Shown here: positions 12,316 through 23,275 of the stretch, piece by piece
Numbering within the stretch: position 1 is the stretch's first letter
Layout of the letters: the number at the start of each line of letters is the position of its first letter
DNA from: Brassica napus
Taxonomy: Eukaryota; Streptophyta; Magnoliopsida; Brassicales; Brassicaceae
Direction: 5' to 3'
NCBI RefSeq assembly: GCF_020379485.1
Contig: NC_063448.1
Span: forward strand, 48,121,218 to 48,185,217
DNA: 64,000 bases
The notes under the pieces: generated by a model
The model's input: the letters and a program-made list of their open reading frames with translations, nothing else
The model's database searches: none
Told to the model about the DNA's origin: nothing
Position numbers and translations under genes: made by a program

Positions 12316-12489
12316 TTAAAAACCGTTTACATTAATCATACAAGCAATAACAAGTAAATATAATGTAAACAAACATAAGGCGATGTTAATGCCAAAATAT
12401 TCATCAGTGGTTCCTCCAACAAAAATAAAATACATAGCCAAAAAAATATAAATCGCACATAAAATTAAAGCTAAGCGACTCATCTTCAT
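12316..12489 (-). CDS. 57-aa putative membrane peptide inside the LTR element
   Basis: An uninterrupted minus-strand ORF starting MKMSRLALILCAIYIFLAMY, with two hydrophobic stretches (about residues 5-24 and 34-53) separated by a short polar loop 'GGTTDEYFG'. Upstream on the same strand is a TATA-box-like CTATAAATAC (12578-12587), about 90 bp before the ATG, followed by a CA/CT-rich leader. The surrounding pol region is full of stops, so an intact frame here stands out, but 57 codons can stay open by chance. I know no family for it. It could be an accessory ORF or a captured small gene. Confidence 0.4.
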   Translation of the reverse strand: MKMSRLALILCAIYIFLAMYFIFVGGTTDEYFGINIALCLFTLYLLVIACMINVNGF

Positions 12490-12784
12490 TGCGATTGAAA
12501 AACTGAAATATGGCGATTTGAAAATTTTGAGAGGAGATGAAATGTTTTGGATGAGTGAATGAAGTGAAGAATGAGTTGTATTTATAGATGAAAATACTGT
12601 TCATAGCCGTTTGAAAAAGAGAAAAATTTTGAAAATTTTTCTTTGTGACCGTTGGGGTTAAATCGAGTGCACTAAAAATCAGTCTGAAAATATCGTATTA
12701 AACGATCAATCATATCTATTAAATTTCATAAAATTTTTCTAAAAATAAAAATTATGGTGAATAAATATTTTTTTGTTATGATAA

Positions 12785-13115
12785 TAAATTATGCGAAGGC
12801 TCAGCCGGTCAATGCAGAATAATAAATAAATTATACGGCGACTCGGCCGACAAAGTAGCAATAAACAAAATATAAGGTGGCTCAGCCGACTAGTTAACAA
12901 CAAATAGAAAATAAAGGCGGTTCGGCCGTCCAGTTAACAACAAACAGAAAATAAAGGCGGTTCGGCCGTCCAGTTAACAATAAATAGAATATAAGGCGGC
13001 TCGGCCGACCAATAAATTAATTAAAATATTAATAAATAATATAGGCGGTATTCCGGCCATTATAACATAATATAAATAATAGTACAGGCGGTATACCGAC
13101 CATTATAGCAGAGTA
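12785..13115. repeat. Tandem palindromic repeats in the element leader
   Basis: Eight to nine units of roughly 35-55 bp, each with a core like ggcggttcggccgtcc or ggcggctcggccgacc separated by A/T-rich spacers such as agttaacaacaaatagaaaa. Cores are imperfect palindromes around cggccg; the last two units decay to ggcggtattccggcc and ggcggtataccgacc. They lie between the primer binding site and the first ORF of the LTR element, where RNA leader structures would sit. Confidence 0.85.
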
Positions 13116-13166
13116 TATATGATACAATAAATTTTACCGAATTGCAGAACGATCGTGCTGATAACG

Positions 13167-13545
13167 TGTTATGAAATAACTTATAATTTATTGTATCGAG
13201 AAATTTAAATAAGAGTAGAATTTAATACCCGTAGGAAGCAAGTAACACTAATATAAGGGAGAGAGTTTATTATAAGGAGGAAGAAGAAAATGTAATGATT
13301 CTTTGATTATAAACTCTTGTTCTTGTTTTTTTTGGTGTACAAAAGAGTGAGATGAGTGATGGTATTTATAGTGAACAACAATACATAAAATAATAAAGAT
13401 GGTTCTTAATTTGGTAAATGAGTGGGTGATCGTAGTGTTTGATGAGTAGATGATCATAGTGCTTGAGTTGGTAAAGGAGTGGATGATCATAGTGCTTGAG
13501 TTTGGTAAAGAAGTGGATGATCATTTCAATGCTTATCTTATAACA
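13167..13545 (-). repeat. LTR (5' LTR in element orientation)
   Basis: Same length (379 bp) as the LTR at 7809-8187 with about six substitutions by eye. On the minus strand it is followed by the putative primer binding site at 13150-13166. Confidence 0.9.
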
Positions 13546-13617
13546 ATTAATGGTTTTTGTTAGATTTTTAAACAGCATTTTTAAAGTCGAAGAGGTATTA
13601 ATATATAAATACTCTGG

Positions 13618-15910
13618 TGTTATGAACCAGATTGTGGATGACTCATAACTAAGAGATTATGATTTGTAATCTTTCCATTTATCTATGACGGTGTAATCTT
13701 CTATATAAGGAACCTCTATGTTATGAATAAAGATAGACTTTTCCATTACTTTCACAACAGGTTATCAGCACGATTGATCTCTAAAACCCTAAGCTAAAAT
13801 ATCGACCATAAACCTTATATCTCTCTCCATTGCTAAAACCCTAATCTTTATCGATCACCTCTCTTTGATCATGACCTTGATCTGTATTCGACCACTGATC
13901 TCAACAAGATCGATCTGTGGACTGATCTCTGCAAGTTTCAGTACGCCTCAACTATTCCAGATTGTACGATCAGCCTGTTCCAGTCCGTGATCAAACTGTT
14001 CCTGATCTACGAGTTCTTTGACTGCAAGTACCAGCTCGCGTACCAATGTTCCCGATCAAGCAACAAAGGACGTCTGCGACCCGATAGAAGCGACTCGATC
14101 CATTCCAGTTCGCGTCCCGTTCGTGTCCAGCTCGCGGCTCAACTCCTTTGGTGGTCCGATTCAACAATCATCTAAGGTTAAAAGGTAATTCAAAACCTAA
14201 GAACCCATAATCGAACATGGATTGATTGATAAAGAATGAAACCCTAAAACCATAAAACCCTAATTTTTATGAATCAAAACCATAGGGTAATAGATCAAAA
14301 ATCCTAATTGAGTAAATCGAGGCTCTAAAAGTTCGATACCCCAAACCTTAAATCATGTTCATACATGATTAAAACCCCAAATCGGTTTTTACAAGTTAAA
14401 ATCCGATAAACCCTAACCCTAACCCTATATTTATAGATTTTATCATTGATTGTTAAACCTTAATTGCATGATTAATTGAATCCGTTTTTGCTAGTCTTGA
14501 TAAACCACAATATTATGAGCACATAGAAATAGTATTGCTGAGACTTGCTAAAAAATGACCTAATTGATTAAATGCCTTTTAGATTGATAGTTTCATTGTC
14601 CTCACAAGATTGAAATCCGAATTGATTGTTTTTAAGAGTAAGGCTGCATGAAAATTATACCTAAATATTGAGTGATATATGATTTGAGATGTCGAAAATC
14701 AATCTGGATTTTGCTGCCCTAGATCTCTTTGGAGATAATTATTTACGGTGGTCATTGGATACAAATATTATCCTAAAGTCAAAAAGACTTGATGAATGTA
14801 TCATAGAAGGCAATAATACCAATGAGAAAGATTGATACATGGCAATATTAATTATTAGTCATCATCTTATTAAGAGTCTCAAAGATCAGTATCTGACTAT
14901 AGAGAATCCTCTAGACCTTTGAACAGAGTTAAAAATCGAGATATGATCACCAAAGAACAGTGTTATTACCAAATGCCCTATTTGATTGGAGGAATCCCAG
15001 AATCCAGGACTATAAGTCCGTGGATGAGTCTATTGCTAGCTGGGCAAAATAATGGATTACTAATGAGAAATGGTGAATTGAGACCTCCTGGATTAACCCC
15101 ATTACCTGATACAAATAAGGCCGCAGAAGAAAAAAAAGGTAACCACGTCCAGAATAATAGACCACATGGTCATGGCCACCGGGGAGGGTGGAAAGGACGT
15201 GGCCATGGCCACTATAACACATTTGGCCGTGGGAATCACTATGACAAAGGCCGTGGGTATCAACCCAATTTGAGCCATGGTCAAAGTAATGGCCGTGGTA
15301 TATCCTTTAAACCACAAAGCTCGACCAAATCAGTGTGCCATAGATGTGGAATGGGGAACCATTGGGCTAAGATATGAAGGACTCCCAAACATTTTTGTGA
15401 CTTCTATCAAAGAGAGTATGAAAAGGAAGAATCCTGAAACCCACTTGGTCTATAAAGATGGTGAAAATAATTTCGAACATGATCAAGATGATCTTATGGA
15501 ATATGAGACTTATGATTGCCTAAAAGAATCAAGTTGATAATCTGATTTCGACATCAAACTTGTGTGATTGCTTTGCTTGTATGCTTTCTCTGATTTTTAT
15601 CTCCTTGAATTTATTTATATTACATTGTTTGCTTAGATTAAATGAATGAATGATTTTTCTATATGAGTACACTGAAAAACAAACGCCAATATAAGTACTA
15701 AAGCAGGTATCGCCAGTCTGAAAGAAGACTATAGCTAGGCTAATATATTATTGCCTAAGGGTATGCATCTAGAAATCAGTGATGCCTTATATTCACTCAA
15801 CTCTAAGAGCAAGAGCCTATTGAGTTTTAAAGATATAAGAATGAATGGTTTCCATATTGAAACAATGAACGAAGGAAACAAAGAAATAGATGTAGGAATC
15901 TTGCTTTCTA
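13618..15910 (+). mobile_element. Decayed Copia element, LTR to protease
   Basis: An LTR-like stretch starts tgttatgaaccagattgtgg (13619) and ends ttcacaaca (about 13759), directly followed by ggttatcagcacga, the putative primer binding site. A leader with ccctaa-type repeats follows, then gag (14689) and traces of the protease region: near 15.78-15.89 kb frames read 'ISDALYSLNSK'-like and 'LLSFKDIRMNGFHIETMNEG'. The rest of pol is missing. The family resembles the fragment at the left window edge. The right end is undefined. Confidence 0.7.
14689..15537 (+). pseudogene. Copia gag pseudogene with truncated zinc knuckle
   Basis: The ATG at 14689 opens 'MSKINLDFAALDLFGDNYLR', a typical start of Copia gag, but stops appear within 50 codons. 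Intact pieces continue in shifting frames. Positions 15070-15377 encode a Gly/His/Arg-rich nucleocapsid-like segment ('GHGHRGGWKGRGHGHYN') ending in 'CHRCGMGNHWAK', a CCHC zinc knuckle whose last cysteine is lost to a frameshift. The following frame has 'ETHLVYKDGENNFEHD'. Confidence 0.75.
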
Positions 15911-16308
15911 AAACAAAATAATATTGTTGTAGGAATATATTTCCTTTTTAATCATTTTCCCATTTAATTTCTACAACGACATTAGATACAACTACTGTTC
16001 ATTCAAACAATTTACAGTAAATTCTACGGTAAAATTTCTGCAGCCATAAACCAACCAATCGCCGCCAACAATGTGTGAAATCTAAAGCCTTGTCAATTTC
16101 TCCTCAACTGCAACAGTTGTCTCAGCTACACCATAACAAACATTTTCCACCACTCAAACGTTTGAATATTCTTACGCACAGGCTGTAAAACTTGTATTTT
16201 TAGATTTATAATTCGTAAACAGTTTGTTATTTGTAACATTCATATTGTGCAATGATTTTTTTTTCTTACAAGAGAGTGTTCATTGTTCTAAGTGTTTTCA
16301 GTGTACAA
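15911..16308. other. Intergenic, no gene seen
   Basis: AT-rich DNA between the Copia remnant and the 18S rRNA pseudogene. Part of it (about 16190-16265, core gtttgttatttgtaacattc) resembles 19205-19245 (gtttgttatttgcatcattc), so a short repeat is shared. No ORF is supported. Confidence 0.4.
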
Positions 16309-16950
16309 CAATGATTCTTCCGCATGTTCACCGATGTAAGCTTTTGTACGACTTCTCATTCTTCTAAATAATAAGGTTTAATGGACTTCTCGAGACGTCG
16401 AAGATGGCGAACTATCCACGTCGCCGCATCCAAACACTTCACTGGATCATTCAATCGGTAGGAGCGACGGACGGTGTGTACAAAGGACAAGGACTTTCAA
16501 CGCGATCTGATGACTCATACGTACTAGGATTTCCTCGTTGAAGACCAACAATTGCAATGATTTGTCTCCATCACGATGAAATTTCAAAGATTACTCATAC
16601 TTGTCGGCTAAGGTGTGAACTTATTGAATACATCAGTGTAGCAGGCGTGCGGCCTAGAACATCTAAGAGCACCACAAACATGTTATTGCCTCAAACTTCC
16701 TTGGCTTAAACATACATCTTCCCTCTAAGAAACCGACTGTAAAGGGATGCTTCCACATAGTTACTTAACAGGATTAACCAGACAAATCGCTCCACCAACT
16801 AAGAACAGCCATGCACCACCACCCATAAATAAATAAAAAATAGTTCTCATTCTGTCAGTCATATCCAGACCTGGTAAGTTTCCATGCGTTAAATCAAATT
16901 AAGTTGCATGCTTTACTCCTGGTGGTGCCCTTCCGTCAATCCCTTCAAGC
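16309..16950 (-). pseudogene. 18S ribosomal RNA pseudogene, 3' third
   Basis: Read on the minus strand this is the 3' part of nuclear 18S rRNA. Plus-strand landmarks (reverse complements of conserved rRNA) include cgacttctcattcttctaaa, ggtaggagcgacggacggtg, gaagaccaacaattgcaatg, cacgatgaaatttcaaagat, aaatcgctccaccaactaag, ccatgcaccaccacccata and ggtggtgcccttccgtcaat. The right end of homology is near 16950, so about the last 650 nt of the gene are present. Many differences from 18S look like C-to-T or G-to-A changes, as expected for a methylated, unselected copy. It is not part of an rDNA array. Confidence 0.9.
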
Positions 16951-17525
16951 ATGATTTGTAAATTAAGGAGATGACAAGAAGAATGATTTTAAGTTTTAAA
17001 TGATTCACCAATTGAGTTTGAGGAAGCATCAAAGGATTCATGTTTCTGTTCCATATCATATCAGATTCTCCGCATCCATATCTTTATCGTAATGCACAAT
17101 GGTTGCAATTGTGCAAAACCAATGGTATCTCCTTTTGTTCCACTATCTCTCTCTTCACAATGATATCATCCCACATGAAGTTATTCAACATTAATATAGT
17201 AGAAAATTTAGACGTTAATAATTCTAATTAATATTTTCCAGTATATTTTGTCATTTACTACACCCGTAAATGATCAATTTTATTGGGAAATGCCATACAA
17301 GGAAGCTCACATACGGTTCGGGAGCTCAAACATAGCATCTTTTCCCCAAGCCCATTTCCTCCGGTGACTTGAACTATTGATCGGGCCATGTAAAAATATA
17401 TAATTTGACACTTACATAATTTGACAACTTATTACATAATTTGACAACTTATTACTGTACCACATACCCGATCATAATTTATTATAAATATATCTGAGTT
17501 TGTTGTCAATAATAAAACATTAAGA
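16951..17525. other. Intergenic, no gene seen
   Basis: A mix of AT-rich sequence and a short GC-richer block at 17290-17400 that I cannot place. No coding signal is convincing. It lies just beyond the 3' end of the defensin-like gene. Confidence 0.35.
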
Positions 17526-18420
17526 TTACGGACAACGGACTTGGCATGTGCATTTGTTGCCTGAGAAGCAAGAAGTCCTTACTTCTTGTGTCCCTCCTAT
17601 CTTGGTCTTACACGCAGATAGGCAGGCATGCTTGTTGAGACAACTACCAGGTTTTTGGTTATCTAGATATATGGGACACCATACTCGTTTATTTGTACTC
17701 CCTTGCCCTATATTCCCCATCGCTCCTGCCACTGATATATATAAAATGTAATATCAATTTATGTAACGAAAGATATTTTTAGCAAATATTCAAATACTAA
17801 TAAAATATTTTAAATAACTTTTATTGATTTTTAAATAATTAATTATTTGAGGCATAAAAAATTGTAACAATCAGATATAAAGATATCTAAAAGTATCATA
17901 TAAATTTACATGTTAAATTACAGATATTTTCATTTCTTAAAAGAAAAACAATAAATTTTCATATTTATTAACTCAGGAAAATTTGAATTTGAACTAATCA
18001 AGAAAAATATTTTTGTTGATTCATTCTGGACAAAAATATTTCTACATAATATATTAAAATAATCCATGTCTTTAAAGCTAACGAATTATCCAAACTAGGC
18101 GAAGAAATAACATAAAAATAGTTTTCGGATATCAGTTTCCTAGATTTACCACAAAACTAATGTATCTAAATTTTATAGGTTTAGATGTTATGCAATTTCA
18201 TAGTGAAAATGAACTATAACAGAAGTCTTTAAAACAACGTAGCTTATTAAAAATAGTAATATGTTGCAAGAAACAACAAAATAAAGATATTGTGAATTCT
18301 TTTTTTAGGAATAAATTAAATATATACTGTATTACAAAAGTATTGACATAAACACAAACCTAGTGTAAGAATGATGAGAAAAGTTAGAACATTAAATGAA
18401 AATATAAGAGATTTTTTCAT
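17526..18420 (-). CDS. Defensin-like (DEFL) secreted cysteine-rich peptide, two exons
   Basis: Exon 1 is 18360-18420 and exon 2 is 17526-17731, joined by a GT-AG phase-1 intron; 88 aa. Exon 1 encodes a signal peptide ('MKKSLIFSFNVLTFLIILTL'). Exon 2 encodes the mature peptide with eight cysteines spaced C-x11-C-x5-C-x3-C-x14-C-x5-C-x1-C-x3-C, the cysteine-stabilised alpha-beta pattern of plant defensin-like/LCR peptides. The single intron after the signal peptide is the usual layout of this family. A TATA-like tatttata (plus-strand reading) at 18502-18509 lies about 80 bp upstream of the ATG. Such peptides are secreted and act in defence or reproductive signalling; which one is unknown. All splice signals and cysteines are intact, so it could be functional. 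Confidence 0.8.
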
Positions 18421-20585
18421 CCTTGGAAATTAAATGAATTGATTGTGATTTTTTTATCAGAAAATTGATTGTGTTTCAATAATAAGAAAGAAACAAGAAA
18501 GTATTTATAGATATAAGAAAACAAATGTATCCTATGTTACAATATAGCTATTTTAAGCTATTTACCTCCTTTAATTTCTATCAGAGGAGGTGGCATAATT
18601 CTAGATTTTTTTTACTTATTTGATATGTTAATGCATTAGAATCGTTCGTATTTTGTCAAAAATAGAAATCTAATTCATAATATACATAAGGTTTGGGTAA
18701 AAATAGAGAAACATAAATATGATTTCTATGAGGAAATGTTATTAATAAGAAAACAATTAAAATCCTTCTATATGTTAGGGTTAAAGTAGGAATTTTCATA
18801 ATATTACGAAAACATGAAGTAAAATAGGAACAAGAGATCAAATGTAGTTTTTATTGATAATTACAGCAGAAGTACAACGTAATGAAGTAAATATCATAGT
18901 TCTAACTGCATGTTTATGTGTCGGAAGTGAATAATTGGCCGTCCCTTCTTTTAGATCTTTTTATAGGTAATTATGGTCGAAATCTATGTTACATCCTTCC
19001 ATATCGTGAAATATGTAAATATATTTTTTTATCTAGAAGCTTTCCTTTTTGACCCATAGACATGAGAAAACTCAATCCAGAGGCCGGGACAAGATTGACA
19101 AGAGAAGAAGGCTGGCATCATGCTTTAGTTAGTATGATTTGCTTCATGGATTAAATTAAATATCCAACAATTTTCCCTTTATCTTCTAAATTCATGTCTC
19201 AAAAATAGTTTGTTATTTGCATCATTCATCTCGTGCGATGATTTTTGCTTAATGTTGGCGTTGCATTACAAAACATTCTTTCTGATATGTAAACTATTGT
19301 CATTTGATTATTAGATTGGAAAGTGAAAGTTTGCGTATTGTGTCTGAAATGGAATAGTATAATCCTTGTTTGGTTCATAATTAGTTTCGAATGTATAAGT
19401 TCTGAGATCATTAGTTTAGATTTTAGAAAGTATAAGTCTGCATATGGGTTCGAATTAGAACAGTATAATCTTGCATATTGGTAGAAACGCAGCCACATTC
19501 ATGACGATACTGAAAGTATTGTAATTGAATAGTATAATCTTGCTTGTGTCTTGGTTCAGTGATTGTTTACTAGTTTTATAGAATGAATTCACAAACACTT
19601 GAAACACTAGTAGTTCTTAATGCCGAGAATATGAGGACATTGCCGTTTGGGGATAGCTCTTCGGCGTGGTGATCTCGTAGGTGCTCGTGCACATAGTATT
19701 AAAATTTGATAATTATGTAAAATTCTATGGTATTAAGAGTGGTTATATCTAGTTTATTACTTTAACTACTATTTGTTTTGACTGGATAATCATGTAGTAA
19801 TAGACTAATGACCTAAAAGCTTATATAAACTTATGTTGATGTCATTGATGGATGTGGACTGTTGTTGAACTATTTTCATTTTGTATTAATCAAGAAACCT
19901 GTCATAAACATAAAATTACTGCAAATTTACAACACTTAAAACAATTTACAAATTAAAAATAAACAAAATTTAAGAAACATGATTGGACACATAAATAGTC
20001 ATATATTACAAAACTGATTTAATTTTTTTTAAAGGTAAAATTGATTTATTAGTTAACTATAATTTTTTTGAAAAAATAGTATCCGTGAATAACTCTAAAA
20101 TGGTCGATTTTGTTAGTTTTCGGGTTTTTTAAATTCAAGTTTTTTTTCTGGGCGGGTTATTTTCGGTCTCAGGTTATTTTAGCCATGACAAGATCCCTAC
20201 ATTGCAAACACATAGACAACTAGAAATGAAATGGTCTCCATATCTTATAATTCCAAATCCAATCTCTTGCTTAAGAGAAATTAAGATACATCAAGCCATT
20301 TATTCAATAGGAGCATAGAGAGAACCAGTCATACAAGAGATAAAAATATACAAGCCAGACCACCATTGGGATTGAGTCAAAAGATTAAATGTAAAGAAAG
20401 GATGTGCCATCTCACCAATCCCTCAGTCTTATCAAGATAGGTTGGTTATTCAAAGCATACCACACATTATAATACACAGTTCTTTCCATTAAAATTAGTT
20501 GACAAATCATATATGCATTCGAAGGTGATTAGAAGAGAGAGAAAATATACTGGCTTCAACAAACCAAATCAATATATATATGCCA
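18421..20585. other. Intergenic between DEFL and F-box genes
   Basis: AT-rich DNA without a supported gene. A phrase like agtataatcttgc recurs near 19350-19545, suggesting a small degenerate repeat. The last 400 bp before 20586 would be the F-box 3' flank. Confidence 0.4.
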
Positions 20586-21707
20586 TTAAGTTTGCACTGA
20601 ACTTGGAACATAGGAGCACGCATGCGGAAAACCCTCTTTCCCTGTTGTAATCTTCCCTAAATCAACTTCCCTGAAGTAACTACTCTCTCCAAACCCAACG
20701 ATGTAAGCAGTGTTGCGAGTCGGTTTTTCCACATTCCTATCTTCATCAAAGACAACCACAGCTGCATTCTCCTCGTCTACGACGAAACTACCACCGGTGT
20801 TAAACCGAAAACCAGTCAACGGCCCCATATCAACCGCAAAGAACATGCTCCACGACACAGCATCGGGCTCAACCTTAGTCGTAACCCAAACCTCCATCTC
20901 AAACGTCTCACGATGCTGAAACAAAACCGCAAGCTGCTGCTGCTCTTCTCCAACACTAGACAGAATCACAGCATCATCTGAAAAACACTCAAACGGCAGA
21001 GGCATAAGCGGTCCAAATCTCTCTCTCGTGAAATCAAAACAGAGCAAGAAACCTACTCCTCCCGCTACCTTAGCGTACCAGTACGTGTTTCCTTTCAAGG
21101 AAACGCCGTGGTTATCGTAACCTATATCCCAGTCTGTGTTAACATCAAGAACTCTCCAAGAATCAGAGTTCTTCAACGCATAGATTTCGTGAACATTTCC
21201 AGCGAATCTCAAGATCTTGTAGATGCGGAAAGACTTGCCTTCCTCGTACCCGAGAGCATGAGAGTACCAAAGCTTTCGGTGGCGAACAGATGTGGGCTCA
21301 ACGCAAATCCACCGAGTTTGGCTTGTGAAAGGGTTCCAAACGGCGAGCCAAGAGTAGGCTTCGGTTGTGCATAGCAGCAAACCGTCGCAGTGACACACTC
21401 GAGAGACAACGACTTGGTATGAATCGTCAAGGCTAATGAGTTTACCTGTAGTTTTTATCGTTGGATGATCAAGTCCTCCTCTTTGGAGATTGACCCTCAT
21501 CAGATGAAGACTACAGTTCATCATCACGACCGTCAAAATCTCGCCTTTGCTTGTTGTCTGAGAAAGGTGCTTCTTTGTAAAGGTTGCGTCTTTGCAAATA
21601 GTGTTCCAGTTTCTGCAAGTGCATCGGACTGATCTCATAGATGTCATCGGGACCCTTGAGAGGATCTCCTCGACTAGCTCCGTCGATAGCTTGGACATCA
21701 TCGTCAT
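20586..21707 (-). CDS. F-box protein with F-box-associated (FBA) domain
   Basis: A single-exon gene of 373 aa, paralogous to the gene at 2119-3228. The F-box is at residues 5-45 ('LSTELVEEILSRVPMTSMRS', 'CTCRNWNTICK'); the FBA domain follows with 'CDGLLLCTTEAYSWLAVWNP', 'SLKGNTYWYA' and 'LLCFDFTRERF'. It would act as the substrate adaptor of an SCF E3 ligase; the target is unknown. The ATG at 21707 is the first in frame with the F-box directly behind it. Upstream, 21840-21870 has two GGGCC/GGCCCA motifs, as in the paralogue. Nothing is broken. Confidence 0.92.
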   Translation of the reverse strand: MTMMSKLSTELVEEILSRVPMTSMRSVRCTCRNWNTICKDATFTKKHLSQTTSKGEILTVVMMNCSLHLMRVNLQRGGLDHPTIKTTGKLISLDDSYQVVVSRVCHCDGLLLCTTEAYSWLAVWNPFTSQTRWICVEPTSVRHRKLWYSHALGYEEGKSFRIYKILRFAGNVHEIYALKNSDSWRVLDVNTDWDIGYDNHGVSLKGNTYWYAKVAGGVGFLLCFDFTRERFGPLMPLPFECFSDDAVILSSVGEEQQQLAVLFQHRETFEMEVWVTTKVEPDAVSWSMFFAVDMGPLTGFRFNTGGSFVVDEENAAVVVFDEDRNVEKPTRNTAYIVGFGESSYFREVDLGKITTGKEGFPHACSYVPSSVQT

Positions 21708-22024
21708 CGTGTCTTTTAACTTTCATCAAGGATTGATGTTACCGAAATTAAGTTAGGTTTTATTTTTAAGTAAAGTCTGCTCCTTTTCAACTGCTTTTCT
21801 CCTCTGTTACAGATTCTCCGCCGGTTGTGAATGAAACTGGGCCGTCTCTTCATATGGGCCAGCCCAGTTGATAGTAATACCAGAGTGGTAGTTAGGTTAA
21901 CGTTCAACGTGTAATCTAAGTTATCTACTCTGATTTCTCGTGTGTTCTTGCTTCAGCTGTTTGATTTCTAATTTTTTGCTTCGGCGAGTTTGAGTATAAT
22001 TTAATTTGTGTAACTTTTGGTGGC

Positions 22025-22620
22025 TGCTGCAATGTCACCAATGCCTACTCCATTACTGTTACAACTTGAACGAGAAGCTATCCCACCAGAATTGTTCTTG
22101 GATCTCTACGTTCGCGGGAAAGTTACAGTATCTCACGCGTCCTGACCTGCAATTTACTGTGAACTATGTATGTCAAAAGATGCATCAGCCAACAGTTACT
22201 GATTTCAATCTCCTAAAGCGGATTCTCTGGTATGTTAAAGGAACTCTTTTAAAATTCTTTTTTACAAAAACTTTGACTCAACTCTCCGAGTATATATAGC
22301 GATAGTGATTGGGCTGGGATGCAAAGACACACGCCGATATACAGGTGTTTATTGTATTGGGTTGAGGGTCAGAACCTTTAGACTGCTTCCAAACAAGCAA
22401 CAGTATCTCGAAGCTCAACCAAGACTGAATGTAGAACACTTTCTGAGGCAGCATCAGAGATAACCTGGCTCTGTTTAACACTGCCAGAAACTCCAGAAAT
22501 ATATTGCAATAACCTATATGCTGTAATGCTTACTGCTAGTGCTAACCATACAAAATGTTCTTACACAATGAGATGAGTAAGCAGAGGAGTTGCTTAGAAA
22601 CAGAGAAGTGACCAACCATT
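22025..22620 (+). pseudogene. Copia RNase H-region fragment
   Basis: Frames read 'FAGKLQYLTRPDLQFTVNYV', 'MHQPTVTDFNLLKRILWYVK', then, shifted, 'DWAGCKDTRRYTG' and pieces resembling the 'STEAEYRSL' region. This is the C-terminal part of a Copia polyprotein, different from the nearly intact element to its right. It has frameshifts and stops and no LTRs of its own. It sits in the F-box upstream region. Confidence 0.75.
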
Positions 22621-22690
22621 TTTTATTACATAGAGAAAGATCGGAAACAGATTATTAATTGGGGGTAGATCATGTTCAAAGAGCCATGAT

Positions 22691-23199
22691 TGTTGTAAAA
22701 CTGGACCGGATAGAGCAGGGTCGCAGCTAATAATTTGAGAAATAGTGTAATAAATGTAACACCGGATTTAACATGGAAAACCTTAAAGGGTAAAAACCAC
22801 AGACAAGGTAGAAGAATTTATTAAGAGAAAAAATAATAGGAGTTACAACCTCTCAATTATAACGGAGAAATCGATTAATAATTTTCTCGTTATAATAGGA
22901 AAAAATACCCAAACTCTCTAAATAATTTTCTCTCAACCCGATCCCAAATACCCGTAAGAAATTATAAAAAAAAAAAATTTCTCTCTCTCACGTTCTTCTT
23001 CTTCTTCACTTCTCTTTGTGATTTTGATTTTGGGATGAATGTGAGGTGATGGCATGGCTTGGTATTTATAGATATTATGAGGATTAGTAGGTGCCTACAA
23101 GAGTTGACAAAACTCATTTCCATTTACGGCCACCGTCCAAGCCGTAATCACCGTCCAAGCCGTGATCACCGACCATCATTTTGTAAACGTGTTTTAACA
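22691..23199 (-). repeat. Copia LTR (3' LTR in element orientation)
   Basis: It starts tgttgtaaaactggacc and ends gtgttttaaca. Near its end are three short repeats of accgtccaagccgt/accgaccat type, of which the other LTR has fewer. Confidence 0.95.
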
Positions 23200-23275
23200 A
23201 TCTCCCACTTGAAGATTTGGTTGAGGATCAATCGGATCTTCACACCATTCTTTCTACCTTGTCATTCCATGTTGC

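Larger units (their letters stand above)
7809..13545 (-). mobile_element. Complete LTR retrotransposon, Copia-derived, coding-dead
   Basis: Two 379-bp LTRs bound a 5.0-kb interior and the element is flanked by the 5-bp duplication ATTAA (7804-7808 and 13546-13550). Polarity is minus: next to the right LTR the minus strand reads cac gttatcagcacgatcg, a primer-binding-site-like sequence also seen at 13760; next to the left LTR the minus strand has a purine tract (caagggggag). The interior has only decayed Copia polyprotein traces, e.g. around 9.7 kb on the minus strand 'LQRGRQIGSKDKSS', a known linker motif before the RT. No long ORF survives. LTRs differ at only about six positions by eye, so insertion is recent although the coding region is old and broken. 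Confidence 0.85.

Noticed and set aside
12785..13115. Repeated units suggestive of a CRISPR-like array
   Set aside because: Plant nuclear DNA; spacers are near-identical A-rich sequence and the array lies in a retroelement leader.
14395..14430. ccctaaccctaaccctat telomere-like run
   Set aside because: Only a few units within a decayed Copia leader; not a telomere or an interstitial array.
17290..17400. Block like an organelle intron or plastid insertion (cacatacggttcggg)
   Set aside because: Only a short similarity to group II intron-type sequence; not enough to call an organelle transfer.
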